A stretch of DNA of 35,596 nucleotides from the NCBI GenBank assembly GCA_026692665.1, contig JAPLOF010000043.1, positions 1 to 35,596 on the forward strand. Reading direction: 5' to 3'. The stretch comes from Planctomycetota bacterium. GTDB taxonomy: Bacteria > Planctomycetota > UBA1135 > GCA-002686595. A program made the translations under genes and the position numbers. Below are positions 7,788 through 16,741 of the stretch, piece by piece; position 1 is the first letter of the stretch; each line of letters opens with the position of its first letter. Below the pieces are notes generated by a model. It saw only the letters and a list, made by a program, of their open reading frames with translations, was not told the origin of the DNA and made no database searches.

Positions 7788-9267
7788 CTGCATGCCGGAG
7801 GCCTCCGACCCGCCCGTGCGATCGCGCGGCCTGCGCTTCGCGCTGCTCGCGCATCCGTCGGTGCAGGCGGTCCGCTTCGCGACGAAGCTCGCGCTCCCCT
7901 GGTTCTTCACCACGCAGGAGTACGGCGAAGCGATCCTCCCGAGCCTGATCGTCTTCGGCCTGCAGCACGTGGCCGTCTTCGGTCTCGACGAGGCGCTCGT
8001 GAGCGCGCGCGGAATCGACGCCGGCCTGTGGCAGCGCATGCGGCGCTTCCAGGACCGCCTGGGTTTCGCGCTGGCGCTCCTTCTCGTGGTCGCTGGATTC
8101 GCGCTCCAGGGCGTCGCGGGTCAGGAACTGCTCGGGAAACTCCTGATGGGGCTCGCGCCCATGCTCGTCGTCGCGAACCGCGCGACGCTGCCGACCTGGC
8201 TCCTCGTGCGCGAGCGGCGCTTCTTCGATCTCTTCTGCGTCGACCTCGGGTCCGTGCTCGCGTTCGCGCTGGTCACGGTCGTGGCGGCCAGCGCGGGGTT
8301 CGGCGCCTGGAGCCTCGTCGCCGGCTGGTCGGCCAACGCGGTCGCTGCGCTGCTCTTGTCCTCGTGGCGTTCGCGCGACCTCGTGCCGCGCGGACCGGCG
8401 GACGCCGCGGACTGGCCCGGCCTTCGGCGGACCGGGGGGCACCTCACGACGGCCGCGGTCCTCGGCTACGTCGGCGAGCGGGTCGACAGCGCCGCGACGG
8501 GGTTCGTGCTCGGCCGCGGCGCGCTGGGCCTGTTCGAGAACGCCCAGAACCTCTCCGGGGTCCTGCTCGGATGGGGGCAGAGCGTGGCCGACCGGTACCT
8601 GTTCCCGACCCTGGCCGCGCACGAACGCGCGGAAGGGTCCGGACGGGGTTATCTTCGCGCTCTGCGCACGACGATCCTGTACGTCTTGCCGCCGCACGCC
8701 GTGCTCGCCCTGGCTTCCGACCCCATCGTCCGGACGGTGTTCCCGTCGTCCTGGCACGCCTCCGGTCCGCTCCTGCGCTGTCTCGCGCTGGCGGCCGCGG
8801 CGCGCTGCGTGGACCTCCTCGCCGTGACGGCGCTCAAGGCGACCGGCGCAGGCCGCGCCGTCGTCCGGTTGGGTTGGATGCGGCTCGCGCTCGTCGTCCT
8901 GGCGCTCGCGATCGCGCTTCCGCACGGGCTCGAGATCGTGGTGGTGGCCGTGCTCGCGAGCCGCGTGGTCGCGGCGGCGCTCGCGCTCGCCACGACCTCG
9001 CGTCACCTCGATCTGGCCGAACACCGCGGCGCGGAACGGCTCGGGCGCGCCGGCCTCGCGTTCGCGGCCTGGGCGATCGCGATCGCGAGCCTCGCGCTCT
9101 GGCTGCAGTCGTCCTGCGCCGACTGGCCGCCGATCGCACTCCTCTTCGTGATCGGCATCGTCGCGGCGGGCCTGTGGGTGCTGGCGCGGCTCGCGTTCGA
9201 CGGCCAGCACGCGCGCGCCGACCTGGCCCTGGCCCGGTCGCGTTTCGAGCGGGGAACTGCGCCTTGA
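7780..9267 (+). CDS. Flippase-like polysaccharide/lipid-linked oligosaccharide transporter
   Basis: A 495-residue integral membrane protein with about 12 hydrophobic segments and a MOP-superfamily (Wzx/WzxC, oligosaccharide flippase) look: FATKLALPWFFTTQEYGEAI near the start, ERVDSAATGFVLGRGALGLFE mid-protein and WHASGPLLRCLALAAAARC late. The role would be moving lipid-linked glycans across the inner membrane. Two starts are possible, ATG at 7780 and ATG at 7792; neither has a good SD. The first overlaps an 11-base direct repeat (see the repeat entry at 7742). Its stop overlaps the next gene, a family 2 glycosyltransferase, which fits a shared role in surface glycan synthesis. Confidence 0.75.
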   Translation: MRACMPEASDPPVRSRGLRFALLAHPSVQAVRFATKLALPWFFTTQEYGEAILPSLIVFGLQHVAVFGLDEALVSARGIDAGLWQRMRRFQDRLGFALALLLVVAGFALQGVAGQELLGKLLMGLAPMLVVANRATLPTWLLVRERRFFDLFCVDLGSVLAFALVTVVAASAGFGAWSLVAGWSANAVAALLLSSWRSRDLVPRGPADAADWPGLRRTGGHLTTAAVLGYVGERVDSAATGFVLGRGALGLFENAQNLSGVLLGWGQSVADRYLFPTLAAHERAEGSGRGYLRALRTTILYVLPPHAVLALASDPIVRTVFPSSWHASGPLLRCLALAAAARCVDLLAVTALKATGAGRAVVRLGWMRLALVVLALAIALPHGLEIVVVAVLASRVVAAALALATTSRHLDLAEHRGAERLGRAGLAFAAWAIAIASLALWLQSSCADWPPIALLFVIGIVAAGLWVLARLAFDGQHARADLALARSRFERGTAP

Positions 9268-10241
9268 GCCCGCGCGTCACCGTCGTCGTCCCGACCTACC
9301 AGGGCGAGGCGTTCGTGCGCGCGACGCTCGACAGCGTCCTGGCGCAGACCTACACCGACTACGAGCTCGTCGTGTGCGACGACGGTTCGACCGACGGCAC
9401 GCTTGCCATCCTCGGGTCCTACGGCGACCGGCTGCGGCTCGTGAAGCAAGCGAACCGCGGCGTCGCGGCTGCGCGCAACCGCGCCGCCGAAACCGCGCGC
9501 GGAGAGTTCCTGGCGTTCCTCGACCACGACGACCTGTGGGAACCGGAGCTTCTCGCGACGCTGGTGCCGCTGCTCTCCGCGGACTCCGGCACGGGGCTCG
9601 TCTACAGCGACGCGCTGGTGATCGACAAGGCTGGCCTGGTCCGCGGTCGGCGCGGGCAGTACCTGAACTACCACGCGGGAGAGGTGTTCGATCACCTCCT
9701 GCACGGCAACTTCATCCCGGTCGAGACGACCCTGATGCGCACCGCGCTGTACCGCGAACTCGGCGGGTGCGACGTGGGTCTGCGCTACCTCGAGGACTAC
9801 GAACTGTGCCTGCGCGTCGCGCGCAGGGCCCGGATCGGGTTCCACCCCGGGCCGCTCGCGCGGTATCGGGTGCACGATCGGAACCTGAGCCACGACCGCG
9901 AGCCGATGCTCGTCGAGTGGATCTCCGTGCTCGAGCGCCTGCGCGCGCCGGAGCAGGGGCTCTCCCCGGCGCAGATCGCCGTGGTCCTCGACGAGGAGGC
10001 GCGGCTCGCCCTCGACCTCGCCTGGCGCGCCCTGCGTCGTCGCGACGTGACGACCGCGAACCGCTGGATCGCGCGCTCGGGCGGCCGCGCGCCGCTCGGA
10101 CGGCGCATCCAGGTGCGCACGCTGTGGTGCCTCCTGCGGATGCTGCCTCAGGCAGCGGCCGACGCGGTGCTGGGCGCCCTGCCGAAGCGCAAGCTCTACG
10201 GGGTCGACGCGCCGCCGACGGATTCCAAGCGATCCTCGTAG
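9264..10241 (+). CDS. Family 2 glycosyltransferase
   Basis: A 325-residue GT-A fold enzyme. The N-terminus reads VTVVVPTYQGEAFVRATLDS, followed by DYELVVCDDGSTDGT (nucleotide-sugar site), NRGVAAARNRA, FLAFLDHDDLW (the DxD-type metal motif) and GLRYLEDYELCLRVARR (catalytic ED motif). It would transfer a sugar to a lipid- or glycan-linked acceptor at the cytoplasmic face. The TTG start overlaps the flippase stop (TTGA) and puts the first beta strand right at the N-terminus, so I prefer it. Donor and acceptor cannot be told from sequence. A hairpin follows the stop. Confidence 0.9.
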   Translation: MSPRVTVVVPTYQGEAFVRATLDSVLAQTYTDYELVVCDDGSTDGTLAILGSYGDRLRLVKQANRGVAAARNRAAETARGEFLAFLDHDDLWEPELLATLVPLLSADSGTGLVYSDALVIDKAGLVRGRRGQYLNYHAGEVFDHLLHGNFIPVETTLMRTALYRELGGCDVGLRYLEDYELCLRVARRARIGFHPGPLARYRVHDRNLSHDREPMLVEWISVLERLRAPEQGLSPAQIAVVLDEEARLALDLAWRALRRRDVTTANRWIARSGGRAPLGRRIQVRTLWCLLRMLPQAAADAVLGALPKRKLYGVDAPPTDSKRSS

Positions 10242-10248
10242 CCGCCTG

Positions 10249-10287
10249 AATGCACCGAGGGGCGGTCGTTCCGCGACGGGGTGCATT
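10249..10287 (+). terminator. Hairpin after the glycosyltransferase gene
   Basis: AATGCACC (10249-10256) pairs perfectly with GGTGCATT (10280-10287). Inside, GCGG pairs with CCGC around TCGTT. It starts eight bases after the stop and has no T-tract. It is probably the end of the flippase-glycosyltransferase unit. Confidence 0.55.
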
Positions 10288-10342
10288 GCGCAACATCGGC
10301 CCTGCGGATCCAATGCGCGGCCCCGCCACCGGGAATCCGCGC

Positions 10343-11494
10343 ATGTCGAACGAACTCTTCGTCGGTCTCATCGGTCAGAAGTTCATGGGCCGCGCGCACA
10401 GCAACGCGTGGGGGCAGGTGAACCGGTTCTTCGACCTGCCGCGCCGCGTCGAGCTCCAGGCGGCGTGCGGCCGCGACGCGGACGAGCTGGCCGCGTTCTC
10501 CGCGCGCTTCGGCTGGAAGACGCACACCACGCGCTGGGAGGACCTGGCGAGCGATCCCAAGCTCGACCTCGTAGACGTGGCGACGCCGAATCACCTGCAC
10601 CTCGCGCCGGCGATCGCGGCGCTCGAGGCCGGGAAGCACGTGGCGTGCGAGAAACCGCTGGCCGGGACGCTGGGCGAGGCGCGTCAGCTGCGCGACGCCG
10701 CGAAGAAGGCCAAGCGCTCGAAGACCTTCGTCTGGTTCAACTACCGGCGCTGTCCGGCCGTCGCCCTGGCGCGCCAGTTGATCCAGGAAGGCAAGCTGGG
10801 CGAGATCCACCACGTCCGCGCGCAGTACCTGCAGAGCTGGGGCGGTCCCGACACGCCGCTCTCGTGGCGCTTCCAGAAGAAGCAGGCCGGCTCGGGCGCG
10901 CACGGCGACCTGAACGCGCACATCGTCGACCTGGCGCGGTTCCTGACCGGCGACGAGATCGGCGAGATCCACGGCGCCGTCGCGCGCACCTTCGTCCAGG
11001 AGCGCGGCATCCCGGGCACGGACAAGAAGGGGAAGAGCGACGTGGACGACACGGTGCTGTTCCTGGCGAGCTTCCGCGGCGGCGCGGTCGCGAGCTTCGA
11101 GGCCTCGCGCGTCGCGACGGGCCACCTCAACGCGAACCAGATCGAGCTGAACGGCGACAAGGGCGCGCTGCGCTTCTCGTTCGAGTCCATGAACGAGCTC
11201 TGGTTCCACGACGCGACGCTCGGGCCGCGCACGGCGGGCTGGCGGCGCATCGTCGCGACCTCGACGGCGGGGGAGCACCCGTACGCGGCGAACTGGTGGC
11301 CCGACGCGCACGTGCTCGGCTACGAGCACGGCTTCACGAACATGGCGGCCGACATCGTCCGCTCGATCGCCGGGATCGAGCCGGTCGTAGCGCTGCCGGA
11401 CTTCGCCGACGCGTACGAGACGCAGCGCGTGCTCGAGGCTGCGCTCGTGTCGGCGAAGGAGCGGATCGCCGTGCGACTCTCCGAGATCCGCTGA
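10343..11494 (+). CDS. Gfo/Idh/MocA-family oxidoreductase
   Basis: A 383-residue NAD(P)-dependent sugar or cyclitol dehydrogenase family protein. The Rossmann start is FVGLIGQKFMGRAHSNAW, DVATPNHLHLAPAI follows, and ACEKPLAGT carries the catalytic Lys at about 104. The C-terminal domain contains GDLNAHIVDLARFLTG, with the His used in this family's active site. I chose the ATG at 10343, which starts directly before the Rossmann strand; upstream ATGs at 10250 and 10313 add residues with no family character. Members often oxidise C3 of sugars or glycosides, which is suggestive given the isomerase, permease and DUF1080 genes downstream. Substrate unknown. Two hairpins follow its stop. Confidence 0.88.
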   Translation: MSNELFVGLIGQKFMGRAHSNAWGQVNRFFDLPRRVELQAACGRDADELAAFSARFGWKTHTTRWEDLASDPKLDLVDVATPNHLHLAPAIAALEAGKHVACEKPLAGTLGEARQLRDAAKKAKRSKTFVWFNYRRCPAVALARQLIQEGKLGEIHHVRAQYLQSWGGPDTPLSWRFQKKQAGSGAHGDLNAHIVDLARFLTGDEIGEIHGAVARTFVQERGIPGTDKKGKSDVDDTVLFLASFRGGAVASFEASRVATGHLNANQIELNGDKGALRFSFESMNELWFHDATLGPRTAGWRRIVATSTAGEHPYAANWWPDAHVLGYEHGFTNMAADIVRSIAGIEPVVALPDFADAYETQRVLEAALVSAKERIAVRLSEIR

Positions 11495-11508
11495 GGGCCG
11501 TGCGCCGG

Positions 11509-11532
11509 CTCGGGTGCGTCGAGCACCCGGAG
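11509..11532 (+). terminator. Hairpin after the Gfo/Idh/MocA gene
   Basis: CGGGTGC (11511-11517) pairs with GCACCCG (11523-11529) around GTCGA, extended by CT/AG across a bulge. It begins 15 bases after the stop. No T-tract. Likely terminator. Confidence 0.5.
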
Positions 11533-11563
11533 CGCGGGCCGGTCTCCGCCTCGCGCTGGCGAC

Positions 11564-11580
11564 GTCCGGATGTTCCGGAC
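11564..11580 (+). terminator. Second hairpin before the malic enzyme gene
   Basis: GTCCGGA, loop TGT, TCCGGAC: a perfect seven-base stem. It may be a second terminator stem or an operator upstream of the malic enzyme promoter. Confidence 0.4.
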
Positions 11581-11650
11581 AGGGGGCCTTGCTCGGAGCG
11601 CCGCGCGCGACCCCATTCCAGTGACCGTGGCTGCGCGGCTCCTCGCGCAC

Positions 11651-11656
11651 TACGCT
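11651..11656 (+). promoter_or_regulatory. Candidate -10 element TACGCT, leaderless malic enzyme mRNA
   Basis: TACGCT lies six bases before the ATG at 11663, with no SD between. The same geometry is seen at 22007 and 27073. Transcription would start at or next to the ATG. Inference only. Confidence 0.3.
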
Positions 11657-11662
11657 CCGCGG

Positions 11663-13375
11663 ATGTTCACGAGTTCCCACGACGACCTTTCCGGTCCGAA
11701 GCGCGTCGAGACGCGCAAGACCGGGGTCTGGCTGCTCGACAACCCGTCCACGAACCAGGGCACGTCGTTCGACCGCGAGCAGCGGGAGGCGCTGCGCCTG
11801 CACGGCATGCTGCCCTACCGCGTGACGACGCTCGCGGAGCAGGCGTCCCTCGCGATCGACCAGATCCGCGCGAAGCCGACGCCGCTCGAGCGCTACATCG
11901 GCCTCGCGAGCCTGCAGGACCGCAACGAGGTGCTGTTCTACCGGCTCCTGGCCGACAACCTGGCCGAGCTGATGCCCATCGTCTACACGCCGACCGTCGG
12001 CGAGGCGTGCCAGAAGTTCAGCCACATCTACCGCTCGGCTCGCGGGCTGTGGCTCACGCCCGACGACGTCGACTTCTTGCCGGCGGTGCTGCGCAACGCG
12101 CCCTTCAAGGACATCCGCCTGATCGTCGTCACCGACAACGAGCGCATCCTGGGCCTCGGCGACCAGGGTTGCGGCGGCATGGGCATCCCGATCGGGAAGC
12201 TCGCGCTGTACGTGGCGGGCGCGGGGCTGCACCCGTCGAAGTGTCTGCCGATCAGCCTCGACGTCGGCACGGACAACCCCGAACTCCTCGCCGACCCGAT
12301 GTACCTCGGCTATCCGAAGAAGCGCCTGCGGGGCAAGGCCTACGACGACTTCATCGAGGCGTTCGTACACGCCGTGCGCGAGGTCTTCCCCAAGGCCATC
12401 GTGCAGTGGGAGGACTTCCACAAGGACCGCGCGTTCACGCTGCTCGAGCGCTACCGCCGCCGCATCCCGTCGTTCAACGACGACATCCAGGGCACGGCGA
12501 GCGTCACGGTCGCGGGCATGTTGGCTGCGCTGCGCATCACGGGACAGCGCATGATGGACCAGCGCGTGCTCTTCCTGGGGGCGGGCGAAGCCTGCACGGG
12601 CATCGCGCGCCTGTGCGCGATCGCCATGAGGGAGGACGGGGCCAGCGAGGCGCAGATCCGTTGCGCGCTCGCCGCCTTCGACAGCCGTGGGTTCCTCCAC
12701 GAGGGCCAGGTGATCGAAGAGCCGCACAAGCGCGAGCTCGCCTTGCCCCTCGACGCGATGGCCCATTACGGTCTCGACCCGGCGGGCGCGCCGAAGCCGG
12801 TCGAAGTCGTGCGCGCGCTGAAGCCCACCATGCTCGTGGGTGCGACGGCACAGGCCGGCACGTTCACGCGGGAGATCGTCGAGGAGATGGCGCGGCACGT
12901 CGATCGTCCGATCGTCCTCCCGCTCTCGAACCCCACGAGCAAGGCCGAATGCACGCCGGCGGAGGCGCTCGCGTGGAGCGGCGGTCGCGCGATCGTGGCG
13001 ACGGGCAGCCCCTTCGACGACGTGGAGGTGGGTGGGCGCCGTCACGTCATCGGCCAGGCCAACAACGTCTTCATCTTCCCCGGGCTCGGGCTGGGCGCCG
13101 CGATCGCGGAGGCGCGCGAGATCACCACGGAGATGTTCTACGTCGCGTCGTCGACCCTGGCGCGCTCGGTGAGCGCCGAGCGGCTGGCGCAGGGGGCGAT
13201 CTTTCCGAGCCAGAGCGAGCTCCGTAGCGTGAGCTTCGAGATTTCCTGCGCGATCGTGCGCTACGCCAGCGAGCAGAACCTCGGTCGCCGGATCGCCGCG
13301 GAAGATGTCGAACCGCTGGTCCGTGCCTCGGTGTGGGATCCGGCCTACGTGCCCGTGCAGCACGCCGAAACCTGA
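11663..13375 (+). CDS. maeA: NAD-dependent malic enzyme (decarboxylating)
   Basis: A 570-residue protein, the length of the large SfcA/MaeA-type malic enzymes, which convert L-malate to pyruvate and carbon dioxide with NAD. Motifs in order: LPYRVTTL near the N-terminus; [19 protein letters not shown] with Y108; [19 protein letters not shown] and the catalytic Lys at about 179 in [27 protein letters not shown], with acidic metal ligands; [17 protein letters not shown]; and the NAD Rossmann loop [12 protein letters not shown]. The ATG at 11663 begins just before the conserved N-terminal domain; the frame upstream shows no family similarity. It links the TCA cycle to pyruvate and is not an obvious member of the surrounding glycoside genes. 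Confidence 0.95.
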   Translation: MFTSSHDDLSGPKRVETRKTGVWLLDNPSTNQGTSFDREQREALRLHGMLPYRVTTLAEQASLAIDQIRAKPTPLERYIGLASLQDRNEVLFYRLLADNLAELMPIVYTPTVGEACQKFSHIYRSARGLWLTPDDVDFLPAVLRNAPFKDIRLIVVTDNERILGLGDQGCGGMGIPIGKLALYVAGAGLHPSKCLPISLDVGTDNPELLADPMYLGYPKKRLRGKAYDDFIEAFVHAVREVFPKAIVQWEDFHKDRAFTLLERYRRRIPSFNDDIQGTASVTVAGMLAALRITGQRMMDQRVLFLGAGEACTGIARLCAIAMREDGASEAQIRCALAAFDSRGFLHEGQVIEEPHKRELALPLDAMAHYGLDPAGAPKPVEVVRALKPTMLVGATAQAGTFTREIVEEMARHVDRPIVLPLSNPTSKAECTPAEALAWSGGRAIVATGSPFDDVEVGGRRHVIGQANNVFIFPGLGLGAAIAEAREITTEMFYVASSTLARSVSAERLAQGAIFPSQSELRSVSFEISCAIVRYASEQNLGRRIAAEDVEPLVRASVWDPAYVPVQHAET

Positions 13376-13390
13376 ACGTCCGGCCGCCGT

Positions 13391-13431
13391 GATCCGGGCG
13401 GGCGGGCGCCCCCCCGGGACAGCCCGGGATC
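13391..13431 (+). terminator. GC-rich hairpin after malic enzyme
   Basis: GATCCGGGC (13391-13399) pairs with GCCCGGGATC (13422-13431) with one bulged C. The interior is strongly G/C-skewed and can pair further. It begins 15 bases after the stop. Likely terminator without a U-tract. Confidence 0.5.
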
Positions 13432-13501
13432 CCGTGCCCGGATGGATGCCACGACGCCCTCGCGCTCCGGCGCCGAGCGCCCTATCCTCCGCCACCTGCC
13501 T

Positions 13502-13506
13502 GGAGG
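13502..13506 (+). promoter_or_regulatory. Ribosome binding site of the isomerase gene
   Basis: GGAGG six bases before the ATG at 13513, one of the few canonical Shine-Dalgarno sites in the window that is not inside an upstream gene. It fixes the start. A possible -10, TATCCT, lies at 13483-13488. Confidence 0.75.
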
Positions 13507-13512
13507 ATCCCG

Positions 13513-14556
<1,044 letters not shown>

Positions 14557-14636
14557 ATCCAACGTTCTCCGACGCGGCGCCCTCCCGGCGCCGCGCTCGT
14601 TCCGCTCGCGACGCTCGTGCCGAAAGCCCCCCGACC

Positions 14637-15932
14637 TTGACCGAGACTTCTGCGTCGATCCGTGCACGCCTCAGCGTGATGATGTTCCTCCAGTACTCGA
14701 TCTGGGGAGCGTGGCTGCCGTTCTTGTTCTCGTTCCTCAAGGACCACCGGCACATGGAGCCCGAGAAGATCGGGGGCATGTTCGCGGCGGGGGCGGTCGG
14801 CGCGATCTTCGGGCCGTTCTTCGCCGGGCAGATCGCCGACCGGCTCCTCGCGACCGAGAAGCTGCTCGCGATCCTCCACCTGGTCGGCGCGTTGCTGATC
14901 TGGCAGCTCGCGAGCATCGAGGACTACACGGTCTTCCTGTGCTTCTCGGTGGCGTACGGATTCATGTACGCGCCGACGATGGCGCTGACGAACTCGCTCG
15001 CCTTCCACCATCTCGCCGACCGCGACCGCGACTTCGGCCGTGTGCGGTTGTGGGGGACGTTCGGTTGGATCGTCGTCGGGCTCGCGATCGGGCAGTGGCT
15101 CCTGCGCATGCACTCCGACGACGTGATCGCGGGCAAGGCCGACACGTTCCGCTTGAGCTCGTTGCTCGGTTTCGCGATGGCGGCCTACTCGCTGACCTTG
15201 CCGCACACGCCGCCTTCGCGGGGGCAGCGCTCGAACGCGGCGCTCGAGGCGCTCGGGGAGATCAAGAAGCAACCGTTGCTCACGCTGTTCCTGCTGACGA
15301 TCCCCGTGAGCTGCATCCACCAGTTCTACTTCGTCCACACCGAGTCGTTCCTCGGCGCGAAGCAGGCGCAGGCGCCCGAGTTCTTCAAGACGATCTTCGG
15401 CGCCGGCGGCGGCGGCCTGATGACCATCGGCCAGATGTCCGAGGTCCTCGTGCTCGGCGCGATCACGCTCTTCGCCAAGCGCGTCTCGCGCAAGACGCTC
15501 CTCGCCGTGGGTCTGGTCGCCTACGCGGCGCGGATGGCGCTGTTCGCCTACGTCGACGTGATCCCGTTGCCGACGATGCTCACGCTCGTCGTCGGTCTCG
15601 CGCTCCACGGGCCCATCTTCGGGTGCTTCATCTTCCTGGCCTTCATGATCGTCGACGAGGAGACGACGGGTGACGTCCGCGCCAGCGCGCAGAGTCTCTA
15701 CAACCTCGTCATCGTCGGCATCGGCGTGATCGTGGGCAGCCTCGTCGCCGGCTGGGTCGCGAAGTGGGCGACGCTGCCGACGGCGGCCGGTGATGGCGCG
15801 GCCGGCGGCGGCACCGACTACAGCCGACTGTTCTCCGTGCCGATGTGGGCGTCCCTCGTCTGCCTCTCCCTGCTGCTCACGTTCTATCCCTACAAGCGAC
15901 CGGCGCTGGCGCAGGTCGAAGAGCCCCGATGA
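14637..15932 (+). CDS. NupG-like MFS transporter (nucleoside:H+ symporter type)
   Basis: A 431-residue protein with about 12 membrane segments. The signature start RARLSVMMFLQYSIWGAWLP is typical of the nucleoside:proton symporter branch of the MFS, which in planctomycetes often sits in sugar or glycoside loci. FGRVRLWGTFGWIVVGLAIG is the conserved loop and helix. I chose the TTG at 14637, which gives a short N-terminus before the first helix; no in-frame ATG exists upstream near it. The ATG-ATG at about 14680 would cut into the first helix. The stop overlaps the next start (ATGA), so it belongs with the two genes that follow. Likely substrate is a sugar, glycoside or nucleoside. Confidence 0.87.
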   Translation: MTETSASIRARLSVMMFLQYSIWGAWLPFLFSFLKDHRHMEPEKIGGMFAAGAVGAIFGPFFAGQIADRLLATEKLLAILHLVGALLIWQLASIEDYTVFLCFSVAYGFMYAPTMALTNSLAFHHLADRDRDFGRVRLWGTFGWIVVGLAIGQWLLRMHSDDVIAGKADTFRLSSLLGFAMAAYSLTLPHTPPSRGQRSNAALEALGEIKKQPLLTLFLLTIPVSCIHQFYFVHTESFLGAKQAQAPEFFKTIFGAGGGGLMTIGQMSEVLVLGAITLFAKRVSRKTLLAVGLVAYAARMALFAYVDVIPLPTMLTLVVGLALHGPIFGCFIFLAFMIVDEETTGDVRASAQSLYNLVIVGIGVIVGSLVAGWVAKWATLPTAAGDGAAGGGTDYSRLFSVPMWASLVCLSLLLTFYPYKRPALAQVEEPR

Positions 15933-16741
15933 TCCTCGTCACCCTCCTCCTCGCGCTCGGTCAGCAGCAGCAATCGCCGCAGCAAGGTCCTCCAGCGCAA
16001 GCGGAAGCGCCCGTCTTCGCGCGCGCGCGCGACCCGTTCGTCTTCCGGTGCGTGCTCGACAAGCGCGTTCGCATCGTCACGCTGGCCTTGTCCGACGAAC
16101 TTTGGGCCGCCTACGACACGCGCACCTGCGGCTTCTACAAGGCCTGGAAGGGCGGAGTGAAGTTCGACGGAGCGGTCTACACGACCGTGCACGGGCCGAC
16201 GCCGACTTCGCGCGGCGCGGACTACGCGAAGGGCCTCGAGGGCGACGTCTGGGTCGCGCGCGTCGGGGATCAGCCCTCCGAGGCGCGCGCGGAGTGGCGC
16301 GGCTACCGGCTCGAGAACGGGACCTGCGTGCTGCTCTACGACGTGGTCCTGAAGGACGGTCGCGCGATCCGCGTGGAGGAGCGCCCGGAATCCCTGCGTT
16401 CCGACCAGGTGTTCAAGCCCGAGGAACTCGAGGACTGGGGTCTCGAACCGGGACTGCCCGGATTCGTGCGCCGCTTCCGCGCTCCCGAGGTGCCGACGGG
16501 CGTGCTCGTCGCCGTCCAGGTCCGCACGGACGCGCCGCGCGGCCGGTTCATCGACGCGGGCGGGGCGGCTCAGGAGAAGCTCGTCGACCTGAAGGACGGC
16601 AAGGGCCAGGTGATCGCGACCGAGATCCACTCGCTGATCTGGCTGGACGCGAACCGCAAGACGAACAGCCTGACGCAGTTCTACGATCCGATCGTGCTGC
16701 CTGCCGCGGAAACGAAGGACGCGAAGGGTGGTGCCAAGTGA
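15929..16741 (+). CDS. Exported protein, N-terminal-type domain of planctomycete PA14/cytochrome glycoside proteins
   Basis: A 270-residue protein. Residues 1-11 form a short hydrophobic signal-like segment without basic residues, then a Gln/Pro-rich linker. The body includes DPFVFRCVLDKRVRIVTLAL, LWAAYDTRTCGFYKAWKGGV and GAVYTTVHGPTP. From memory, such a segment is found as the first domain of longer secreted planctomycete and Bacteroidetes proteins that go on to a c-type cytochrome or PA14 part. Here it is a separate gene, overlapping the permease upstream (ATGA) and the PA14-propeller-DUF1080 gene downstream (GTGA), so it probably works with the latter in the periplasm. No catalytic motif is recognised; function unknown. 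Confidence 0.7.
   Translation: MILVTLLLALGQQQQSPQQGPPAQAEAPVFARARDPFVFRCVLDKRVRIVTLALSDELWAAYDTRTCGFYKAWKGGVKFDGAVYTTVHGPTPTSRGADYAKGLEGDVWVARVGDQPSEARAEWRGYRLENGTCVLLYDVVLKDGRAIRVEERPESLRSDQVFKPEELEDWGLEPGLPGFVRRFRAPEVPTGVLVAVQVRTDAPRGRFIDAGGAAQEKLVDLKDGKGQVIATEIHSLIWLDANRKTNSLTQFYDPIVLPAAETKDAKGGAK

Noticed and set aside
10196..13495. A 1099-codon open frame on the minus strand
   Set aside because: It lies opposite the oxidoreductase and malic enzyme, which have complete family motifs. Composition is Arg/Ala/Asp/Val-rich without domains, a usual shadow in GC-rich DNA.
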